NCBI GenBank assembly: GCA_949316235.1
Contig: OX438742.1
Span: 39,212,742-39,276,741, forward strand
Origin: Oegoconia quadripuncta
Taxonomy: Eukaryota; Arthropoda; Insecta; Lepidoptera; Autostichidae
DNA: 64,000 nt
Direction of reading: 5' to 3'
This document shows, in pieces, positions 50,501 through 62,500 of this stretch (positions are counted from its first letter, which is position 1; each line of letters starts with the position of its first letter). The notes below the pieces were generated by a model that was given only the letters and a program-made list of their open reading frames with translations, searched no databases and was not told the DNA's origin. The position numbers and the translations under genes are program-made.

Positions 50501-53500
50501 ATATAGTGATTAATATAATTGACTGTATTACGCTATTGCGCCTCTACAATGAGTGAATTAAAAGAACATAATAAGCAAATAGGCAAAATTATGACTCGAT
50601 GGTAAATGTTTATTGACTCGACCAATTTAAACGGAAAATTCATTCTTGGCTAACAGAGGGTTGTTTCTACTCCACAGGCGAGTATCTTAATCACAGAAAC
50701 TGAAAACTATATATTAATAATTATAGGAAATAACATTGTTTTTTTCTATCTACAAATTTCCTATAACTGTGGGATGTCTGGAAGAAATCGCTTTTAGCGA
50801 TAAGACCGCCTAATTGTGTTCTATTATTATCATCAAAAATTATTGTAAATTATTTTGCGCAATAGAGAGTATCTGTTTTGTATTTTATTGTTTTGTAAAT
50901 TGTAATTTAATGTGAGAATCTGACATGATTAATAATTAGTTAAATTGACATATTGTTATGTATTGTTATTTAATTGTATTTGACACAACATATATGTGGT
51001 AAGATGACATTAATTCAGTTTTAAATGTAACATTGTAATATTTAAAGTTATTCAAGGTTAACACAATGTTGTCGTTTATCGTGTCTGTTTATAATCGTTG
51101 CATGAATTTTTAATTCTATTTTTATATCTTAAATATTTGTACGCCCTAACAGGCAGATTTTGTTGGATTACTTACCTATCTAAAAAATAAGACCTTTATC
51201 TGTATACCCAAAATCAAACAAATAAATAATTTTCATTCTTTCTCTCGAGGACTCGCTAAATATTGTTTAAGAAATATTTAATGCCAATCAAACCAATACA
51301 TTAACATTGGTCTTTGACGTGAGTTAACATAAACTTTGTCTTTGATAAAATAAAATGAACGATCTTTCATGCAGTTACGATGAAGTTCTAATACGAAATG
51401 AAATATTAAAAGAAGATATTATTAAACAAATAGAAGAACGCAATACTACTAAAATGTATATTTAAATTTAATTGCTTAATCTCAATTTTTATAAGAAAGT
51501 TTCGAAAAATTCAAATAAATCTGAACCCTCATCTACTCATGAACCATTAAAAATCGCGCCTTTAAAAGAGACCGAAATAAATGGCTTTCGCGTGTTTGTC
51601 ATTTATCCAGAATATTCAAAATATTGATGATATCATAAAATTCCATTATACTCGAGTCATATTTGGATGGCCCGGCATTCAAAAAGTTGCAGTGCCCTCG
51701 AATAATTATTTCATCGTTTGGAGTGTGCTTTGCGAATGATATGACATTATTTATTTTTATTTTTAATCGAAACGTTGCTTGCATAAAGCGAGTGACAATT
51801 CGATATTGCGTGCTCCGATTGAGTGTCTTTCGAAATGGGGTTTCGGACCCCACAGGCATTCGTTAATGACACATTATCAAAGAATTTTAGGTGACCAACT
51901 GATAAATGGGATGCAATAATATTTTCATGGCCTACACGAATTTAGACAGTGTGCTCGTCAGGTACTGGGAGGATTTTTTTTATGCACAACGGTTAGATCT
52001 TGACCTCAATCTCACCTGATGTTAAGTGAAGATGAGGCCGAAGGTAGAAGCGTACTGACCCGGACATCCCAATATATTTAGGGTACTGGCTATCTTATCT
52101 CTGACAACCGGAGACAACAATGCTATTAACATTGCCGCTTGGCGGCAGATTTAGATAAGATGGTGGTAGCTAGCCAGGCGGACATTTAAAATGCCCTACC
52201 ACAATCCAAACCCAATACTAAACATGTACCCCGCTGGGGATCGAACCCGCGACCTCCGATTCGTAAGCGCTATGTTGTTTACATTGAGCCACGGAGGCGG
52301 TAATTTTGGAGCTGTAAGGACTCGGCTAATCTGGAAGAATTTTTTTTTTAAAACGGTGAACGCTAGGCTAATAGTTTTTCGTGAAACGAAAAAATAGTTT
52401 GTCCAATTTCAAGGGCAAATCATTATTTACTTATTCTGTTGATTCTTCTTCTGGTAAACGGTGTGTAATCTGTAATAATGATCATAAATTAAACACTTTG
52501 CCAGTCGATGAGTGAATTTCTAAAAATTCCCAAATGAAATGGTGTAACTGTCTGCGTGGCGGTCATTAGTCCAATCAGTGTCGGCGGCGTGATTGTAGGA
52601 TATACCAAAGTAGACAATACATTATTGCACAAGCAACATTCCTTACAACACCAACAAAAACATGATCAATCGACTACTACATCCACTACTACTAATTTAA
52701 ATACAAAAGATAAAAACTGTTTGTTAACAAACAAACATTCAAACTTTCACATTTATAATGTTAGTTAGATGACAGAGTAATAACGATAGGTCAAGTACAA
52801 AGGTAGTGCCAAACTGAGCATAGAGTGTAGCGGTTAGAAACTCTGACTGCTATATTAAAAGGTCGCGGGTTTGATCCCGCTAGGGGCATTTACTTGTATG
52901 ATGAATACAGACATGTGTTCCCGAGTTATGGAAGTTTTTCACTTAATGTATTTATTTACAAAAAAAATGTATTTGTGTAGTTTATCAACCATCTGGTATC
53001 CATGATACAAGCCTATAGTTGCTTGGTGTGGATCTAGATGGCGCTGTGTGTATATGACAATATATTTATTTATATTATTCTGCAATTGTGCGTGCAGCTG
53101 CACGTATCATACGAATACTCAGCATTATTTGCAGCGTTGTCTCAATGTCCGTAAAGCTACCCATTACGTGGTTCCTAACTACTTAGCTTGAACTTCAAAA
53201 AAAAAAAAAACAATAATAGTTTATATGATGAAACCTGTAATTTGCCTTATTTTTTGGATTCGTACTTTGTAATATTTATACACATCTGTAACGCTGTTGG
53301 TTTCTTTAATAAATAAATAAATAAATTACCCAATCCTGATGTTTAGCCTCAAGCTCTGATACCTTCTAATTCTATGTCTGCTGTCTCCACCAAGATCTTC
53401 TTTCTATAGCGTTGATCCACTTGACAAACAATGGCAAATTAGCATTCTCTGGGTATTACTAAAGTCTATGGCAGCCAATTGTTCTTTACCTATCAGTGAA

Positions 53501-56500
53501 CGCCAAAGGGAGATGGTTTTTACAAAAGAAAAAATATATCAATGGTTTTACGGTATTGGTAACACAGTATTGAATGTGAGGCAACATTGCAAACATACTC
53601 GTAATCAAACTCCATCAAATCACCGATACCTGCCTGATGCTACAAATAGTATACAAAATTTAGGCATTCCCAATAATGTCCAACTCACCGAATCATAGTT
53701 TTATGGGCATTCCGAGATTGATTTATCATTGGAATTAATTGGTGCAGACACAGTGAGCTTGGGATCACACAAACCAATTTTGCAGGAGACGTATTTAGGG
53801 TGGATAGTAGCTGATATTATGACAGTACCAATACAAAACTACATTATAATATTTATATAGCGAACAACTAGCATAATTTTGTGAATCTGAAGAAGTTCGT
53901 ACGAACATTGAACAGAATAAAGGTAATTATTGCGAGAAGTTTTTCAATAAAACCTTTGGTTTACTAAAAATTGTTAGTTTAGAACTATCCGCGTCTCTAA
54001 TAAATTTACAGACATATTGGTACATACATACTACGCAGTCCTCGCTGGTATAGGTACCTATAGGTACCCGACGTGTGATTTGGTTGCCCCTCAGGCTTGC
54101 ATTGTTCGGTCATCCTTTGATGGGATGGCGTGAATTAAAATCACACCAATACTATAGCTTTCCGCCCGTGGGTTCGCCTGCGTGGAATAACTACTACTGG
54201 AACTACTCACTTTATCGGGATAAAAAATATCGTATATCTTAATCCAGGGTGTATCCTACCTATTTACCAAATTTCATCCAAATTTGTTCATCCGTTTCGC
54301 CGTGATTGAGCAACAAACAAACAAACATCCAAACTTTCGGAATTACTCGTATAACATTAGTTAGATTAGATGACTTAACTATTGTATTTCCGATATTTTT
54401 TATTCCGAATATTGTTATTACGCTAACGTTTTAACATTTATTAGTTAGACATTGTTTTGATTAATCGATATTATGTTTTGTTTTGTATTAGATATCCGCG
54501 TTTTGATTGACCTTTTTACTTATTCACCGTTGTTCCAAACTATTTACCGCAGTACCGAAAATCGGTAACATTAACCATTCTATTATATGTCCGATAGATC
54601 AATTGATCGTTAAATTACAAGGCCAAATTTCATTTCTCCATGCACACCTGTCAACCTAACAGAAGAGCTTCCAACCTAACCAACAGTGTCAGGGTGCCCC
54701 GAACTCCCGTGCTCGCTTCGCTCGCACGCGCCATATAATCGTTTTGTATAGTGCTTACCTACGTTCATCTACATTATTGTTATTTCATTTTAGAAGATAG
54801 TTTAGACCCTATGACTCGTTTTTTTTACCATTTTATTGCACTGAAAATTAAAGTATTGTAAGTAGATAATTCGGAAGTTTAATATGGCAGACAAATATGT
54901 ATTCTTTCAAATGGTTTATGAAAATTACGTCAAATAAAATGTCTGGCGTTTAAAAAAAGGCCTGGTGTAATTTTGGTATTTTTTTTTAATGCACAACGGG
55001 TTGGTACTTCACCTCAATCACACCTGATGTTAAGTGAAGATGAGGTCGAAGGTGGAAACGTACTGACCCGGAAACCCCAACACAAACAAACAAACAAACT
55101 CTCGCCCCGTCTCACCTCCAAGGAACCTCAAGGAGGCCAGGTGCAGCCGCCGAGACGGCGGAAAACATCAAAATTAACAAATATAGAGACATCGGTTCCG
55201 AATACATTTTCATAGCTTTCGGAGTCGAAACTTTAGATCCTTGGGGGCCGGGCGCTCTTAAATTTTTCTTTGATATTTCAAAGCGCTTAGTCGATGTCAC
55301 TGGTGACCCGAGAGCTGGTTGTTTCCTCGCCCAACGCTTAAGTATCTGCATACAACGAGGAAACGCGCCAGCGTTTTGGGTACCTTGCCTCGCGGCCCCA
55401 ATTTTTTACATTTGTTCTAGTTTATATTTAAATTCCATCTCTTTATTTGTTACTGTTTTTAAATAAATATATTAAATTATTTTTAGATACATAATGTACA
55501 TAAGTAATTTAATATATTAAATAGCCTTTCTCCAATTCCGGATGGTTAATCATTAAAAACAAGATATTTTATCACTTCCGGAAGTCTATTGATTGAAATA
55601 TTTAAGGATAAGTGATTGTTTGAAATTGTATAATATTTTTAAATCATTTGAACCCTTACTCGCCTTTTATATCACTTACGACAATGATAGCCAGCAGCAG
55701 CAACGTCATGATTACGAAGCTCTAAAAATATCTTCTATCACCAAATGTCCTGCCCTGCATGACTAGAGAAACTCCACGAGGAGAGCATTTTCCCAGCAGT
55801 TGCCTGCAGACAGTTGATGTAATGTGAAACAATTTGTACAGTATTACTTTTGCTGATAACTTAACCTCAAAATATCAAATTCGGCAAAATGTTCGGTTTA
55901 CACTGACTTTAGTTATGACGCCATTATTTTTAGTTTGGTACGAAGCGTCATACTTTGTACGGCATTCTCCTTTCATGAAATTCCAATTTTTTAAAGTATA
56001 TCCTTTATGAACTTTTTCTTGTATAATTGATTTGTTTTTAATGATCTAGCGACGAACATATGTATGAAGCACTTGATGAGAGCGGAAGAAGCGAAAGTAG
56101 TAAGTTGCAAAGTGGGAATCAACAGTATCTGCCTATCCCTACGGGAAACAGGCGTGAACATATATGTACATGTATTTTTGTATATATGTATTCTTTTATT
56201 GTCGCCACTAGCCGTCGTGTACACAATGTGGCCGGGAGTGTTCCATCGGACCATTATTGCATTGAAACGTGTGAATGTTACGGGAGATTTATAGGCTACA
56301 TCGCGTCAACCAATATCACAATAACTATCACTAAATGTGTATCTACGAGGAAAGTGTACCTTAGAGGAATAATTCAATATTTAACAATAAATCTGACTAA
56401 GCCACTGGCGTACTAGGCACACTATAATGAGGGAGTATGGGCCATAATCCACCATAGTGGCCGAATGCGGGTTGGGGACGTCACATGCCTTAGAATTTTT

Positions 56501-59500
56501 ACTTCTCAGGCTTTAGTAATTTAGTTTTTAGAGTAACATAATAAGGTCCTGTAAACTTTGTAATCAGCTCATTGCCTTACTAACCTATATTCCTAAATTG
56601 TGAAGAGCGCTGACTCCTATAATACGGAGCATCCTAGTTTAGGAGTCAGTGTTCCCCTACTTAAGTTTCTATAAATAAAAAATTGTATTTTTTTTTTATA
56701 CCCATTGTTATATGTTATAGGTAGTGAATAAAACTAAACTATTTCTTATTTCTTATGCAGGTTTCCTCACGATGTTTTCCTTCACCGTTTAAGAGCAGTC
56801 GGATAAATGCACATAAGTAATTAAATTAAATTTAAAACCTCATTGGTACTTGGTCTGCCTGAGACTCGAACCCGGACCTCCCAAATTGGGAGACCGCTGA
56901 GCCACCGACGCTATGAGTGACCTCTATTGGAATGGAGTTAATTGATATGAGTGTTTCTATACTTCTATAATAATCGTTTATTTTCAACTGAAGGCAGTGG
57001 TGACTGCATGACAAAACACGAATCCCTCAGTGCGCACTGGGCTCACGTGGTCAATCATAGCCCCAATCCCCCCCAAGTGAGAGGAGGGTGTGTTTCAGAA
57101 TTGGAGACGGGTCGTATTGTTGATATATCCAACTAGTCCAACAGAGCAGAAATTAGCTTGGTTGTTTGTTTGTTGCCCAATTACGGCGAAACGGAGGAAC
57201 GGAGTTACATGATATTTGGTACTCTATACAAATAAAAAAATAGAATGTGGTTGAAATCTGCTTTTGAGTATGACAATACTTGAATTAGGATCTCGCTCTT
57301 CCACAGCTAAATAACATTTGTACTGAATTAAATAAGTACACATTTGTGTGTGTATGATGTGGGTGGTATGTTTGTGAGCTCATATACCTATGAGAAATTG
57401 CTTGTTTAATATGCAGCCAGGATGTATATTTCATTTGTTTCCTTTCTCGCGAAATAGATTAGATTAGATTTATTTTGCTCACTTTTACGATATCGTAAAT
57501 TAATGAAGTCTAATATAAAAGTGACTGTCAAACTTAATAATAATATTAAACAGGATTAGCCTAGCGCACATGAAGATCGTTAACAAATCAAAGTTTCTTT
57601 AACAAATGTATTCCGTATTTGTTGTGCAATAAAGTATACTCGATTGATTGAAATCAAGTGCTACTGATCTGTGTATGGGTGAAATTAAATCTAATAATGT
57701 ATACAAAGTAAATATCTTCGTAACGTCTTAACCTTTGCTTTTTCATACAAAAAAAAACATATTCAAATCGGACCGCGCCTTACTAAGATACATCTAGATA
57801 TAGAGACACACACCCTCACACATACATGTTCATACATTCTACGTCGTCAAATACACTATGGCCATAAACCATTCTCACGATTACGATGACATTGAGTTGA
57901 CGCTTGAGAATCTGTTGCGTATTAAAACAGTATCAAAAAAATTGTATTGAGACTGAGACGAAATCTTGAGATCGTATTAATACGATAATACAGCTGTAAT
58001 GACTCTTGTGAAGTAAGAAGAGACCGAGGAGAAAGAAGATACATCGACACATTGTCCAGGTTTTGCGTTCGAATATGAATACTGAATATGGAATAGTTAA
58101 TTTTATATTAAACAACTGCATGAAATTAATGCAGGCCTAGCCCAATTAATATGATGATAATGAAACAAGGGCTACACCGAATTTAGACCTTAATTTTCAC
58201 TATACAATTTAGAGCACAGCCCTAACGTTCGTATACACGAAAAAAGTATCGATACTTTTGTACTCATATTACTTTTTGCCCGGAATCGTATCGAATCGTG
58301 ATAAGAGTTGACCGTATAGCAAAATTTAACTCACTCTAGATAGGAGGAAATAATTATGTACTGCACGAAGTATAAGGACAGACTCAGAGGGCAGGTGACC
58401 AGTCTCGCAAGAACATTTCTTGACATAGACCCTATATTCGACCTCAGTCAGGGACTTGGAGGGAGAAGAATTAATTTGTCGATGATAGGTACTTAATGGA
58501 GCATCGGCCATTCAGCTTTAAACCATACACCAGATCTGATTTTGATTATAGCCGATTGCAGATATTAGAAGTAACAAAAAAAAAAACTCTAGACAAGAAT
58601 AGCACAGACTAGCTTGTAGTAAGCTTGTCTTTCGAGACTTCGATGAAAGATGAAATGTTATAGTGAGAATACTTGGAGACGCCAGTGTCCGCAATGGTAG
58701 AAGAAATTTCCACCTGTAAAAAAATTTACTATCGAATATTTAATTTTAATATGTGCTTCGGAAAAGTTACGGTCGAAAACAATCTCCATTGCGAATTTAC
58801 GCAATCCCCAAAAGAATTCTAGCTGATTCTCTCAAATAAAAGCCGGTGCAGTAACTTTAGAAATAGGTGTAATTAATATTTAAGTATTTAAAAACAAAAA
58901 AAAATTGAATTTTACAAGTCGAAGCGCCAAGTTGTGTTTTAATAGTATAGTCTATGAGACTGGTCATCAAAACGAATGGAACGACAACATACAATTCAAT
59001 GGTCAAACCGTTTAGCCCACGTAATACATACACTCGAAAAACATTAGCGTTTTTCCAGGGACGGTCGGGTAAAAAGCCTCGAAGTATCGATAGTTTACTG
59101 TCGATACTTTTTATTTGATACTACTCATGAATACCGTATCGATACTTTATATTCGATATCGCATCCCTAATTGTTTACGCTCTGGTTATTTGTTACCCAT
59201 GATATGAAATGAAGGGGTGTTCGGGCTGCACGTTAACTAACTGTAGTGTAGATGGAGTTTAATATTGTATTAATTAATTTTAGTTGTAGGTATTGTCGGT
59301 GATGTAGGAAACACGAGATTAACAGTCAATTAATTTTATCACGTAATATCATTTCATAAATATATTTTCTAATTCATCTTTTCGACATTGCCAATTCTCA
59401 CTCTGTGTGGCTGTTTGAGATGAGATAGAGCTATTATTTCAGTTGTAGTTTCAGGGTGAGCTCGTTTTCACGTTCACCTTCAGGTGTGATAGAAAAAGGT

Positions 59501-62500
59501 TAGGACCCGTGGTGCATAAAATTAGTTAAGTACAGACAGTATCAAAATTACATAAGCAGTCATAACATTTAATAAAAATGAACCAATGGCATTCCAATCA
59601 TCTTTATTTTTGAATTGCTCTTAATTGGATTATGCGGTTAATTTGACCATCTTGATTCTTAATATAATTTAGTTTCGGACTGTAGGTACATACAACCCTA
59701 TAGAATGGTCTTCCTTCGATGCATGAGTAAAGGGTGCGGCTCCCAAAAATACACAACCACCATGTGCATAGGCCGGCTAAGTCCAACCCAACAACAGAAT
59801 ATGCCATTTATATGCAAAAATCATTGCACGCAGTGATCAGTCTCAATAAAGTGATAGATTAGGCTGACATTTTATGATGGACAAGCTTTTCCTTTTACAT
59901 CCACCAGTTCCATATCGATTGGATATCAAATATGAATGCATAGGCCTTGCACAGATAACGTAATACTCAAATATGAATTATTTATTAAAGAATCTGTAGA
60001 GATTTTATATTATGCAGCGCGCTTGATGCCACAAAAAGGAAACGCCGTGGTTTTTATTTTGTTGTGTTATGGTAGAATATACCTGGATTAACACATGGGA
60101 TATTTTTTATCCCGATAAAGTAAGATATCGCGGGATAAACACATTTCCGCGATAAAGTTATTCCACTCAGGCGAAGCCGCGGGCAGAAAGCCAGTGAACT
60201 ATATAAACTTAAAACTAATTATAACAGATAAGCAGATTCGTCCTGCTATATAGTGATTCAAATTGCCGTCACTGCGCTTGGTTGACACTGAAGTTTGCAA
60301 CTGTCTTTCATTGGTACTGCAACCGTCCTGCGACTACAACATTGTGGAGGATTTTCTAAATTTGAAATTTGCCGTTGAATAAGCCGTTTTAAAAATAAGC
60401 ATTTAACACTATCTTTTGGTCTAGATCTACCTTAATAATATAATATTTTGTTCAATCAACGTTGTCAGGGGTTTTATAAATTTTCAGTTAATCTGAATAC
60501 GGCCTTATGTATGCGGTTTGCTAATTAATGGATTAGTATAATTTGCATCCAGGACTATCAATCAATTAAAGAATTTTTAAGTCACTCCATACTTCGTATA
60601 CAAGGTAAGCTTTTACCGTATGCACACCGGAGGAATTATCAATTTACTTGCTGCTTACATGAAGCGCTATGATTATAATCGCTCTACGAATTGTAATTGG
60701 TAAAGATGAAATCTGATGACACCGTCGAAGAACTTTAGTATTGTAAAAATTTGTGGCTGTGGGTTGGCCACATAGCTCGCAGTACCAATTACCATCGGAT
60801 GAGAAAGTTTCGAACGGGCATTATAAAATTTTATACAATATCTAAACATAAATATAATATATGAATAATTTAGGGCTTAAATATACAATTAATGTCAAAC
60901 TTACAAAAATATTTAAATTATATATAACTATAAGCAAATCTTCACTGTACAACACGATAGGTGTTGTAAAAATTTAAAGAATAAGATTTTTGCGGCTATA
61001 ATAATAATAATAAATATTTCGGACACTTACACCAATCATCTAGTCCCAAACTAAGCAAAGCTTGTACTATGGATACTAGATAACGGATAAACATACATAA
61101 ATATTTATATAAACATCCATGACTCAGGAATAAATGTTCATATTCGTCACTTAAACATTTACCCGTCGCGGGATTCGAACCCGCAACCGTTGGTTTCACT
61201 GACAGCGTCACTATCAACTACACCAATCGGTCGTATGTAACACCATTTCCTGAATTTTTTTCAATTGCAGAACACAAATCAAATGACGACGAGTACACTC
61301 GCGCCAACTGAAAAACCTTTAATTTGAAAATAAATTCTATTCTATTAAAGATATGACATTTTCATAATTTCCTGACATGCTTTCCTATTTTAATCAATCA
61401 ATCAATGAATCAAATACTCTTTATTGCACAATTAACAAAAGCTACATGAAGAATACAGCGTACATCATTAATCGCACAAAAAGGCGGCTTATCACTAACA
61501 GCGATCTCTTCCAGGCAAACCTTAGGGTAAAGATACTATATATATATATATACAATTAGTATATATTTTATTTCAACTTGTACTCACATATCGAAAAATA
61601 TGAAACGTTAGCGTTTTATATTTTTCGTTTACCACACCAACTCAATAGTTTTGAACTATATTTTGACATTACTGTCTGTATTATATTGAATAAGTACTTA
61701 ATTCAATGAATGGTGACATAATATGCATATGTTATTAATTATCACTTTTATTTTAGACATCATTAATTTAGTTTATTGTAAATTGTATTGTATTATCTAA
61801 ATTGATGGTTGTTGTAAAGCCAAGTCGGCTGTATGTACACAGTGACGCTGCGTCGCGGCGGCGGCTTGAAATCGTTCCCGCAGGATATCGTTTGTCGCGC
61901 GCGACGTAGGAGTGAGAGTGGGATAGTTGTATATTTCGCTAAGCGAATAAGCAGGACAAATATCATCTCGCACGACATAAACGTTGATCGCCCCTGACAG
62001 GCTACTAATGCAGGTACAAAAAAAAAGGCACACTTCTCTGACACAAATTCAACTTACTTCAAATTACAAAGAAGTTTCATATTATATTTTCATATTCCTT
62101 TCAATATTAGCGATATTGATCAAACCCATTCCAATTTAAACGGAATAATCTTCATTGGTAATAAACTCAGGAAGATCCAACTAGAGATAAGCAACTTTAT
62201 TATACCTATAATATACCTAATTTTACTTTTGAAAATAAATAACTAAGTAAAAGTATTATTGACAGTGGACAAGCTTCGCAGGGGTTGTGATTGTGAGTGC
62301 AGTTGAGAGGTTCGACTAGTGCTTGGTAAACTTTGATCACTGAAAAGCTCTAATCCCCCGACCCGTTTCATAAAATTTAGTCTAAAAGCTTGTCCATCCA
62401 TACGATATTGCTTGTGCAGTCAAGCATTACAAACACATTGCGATGTTATATTAAAAAGAAAAGATAAGCTCAAATTCACTGCGTTATCGAGCTACCGGTG

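Larger units (their letters stand above)
51560..53815 (+). pseudogene. BEL/Pao retrotransposon relic (gag and protease pieces)
   Basis: Plus-strand fragments in the order expected of a BEL/Pao gag-pol. Gag: SFIQNIQNIDDIIKFHY at 51600-51650, SNNYFIVWSVLCE before a stop at 51739, TDKWDAIIF near 51898, NLDSVLVRYWED near 51938. Then come two zinc-knuckle-like pieces: CVICNNDHKLN near 52462 and WCNCLRGGH near 52540, followed by NTLLHKQHS. Finally a peptidase A17-like piece, LIGAD then ILQETYLGWIV, at 53731-53812. Stops and frameshifts occur throughout, and reverse transcriptase, integrase and LTRs were not found. Two SINEs have inserted in it (51974-52301, 52808-53075). It is inert. Confidence 0.78.

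Noticed and set aside
58200..59170. DNA transposon bounded by TATCGATA-rich ends
   Set aside because: The two ends do not form inverted repeats when compared base by base, and no target duplication is seen.
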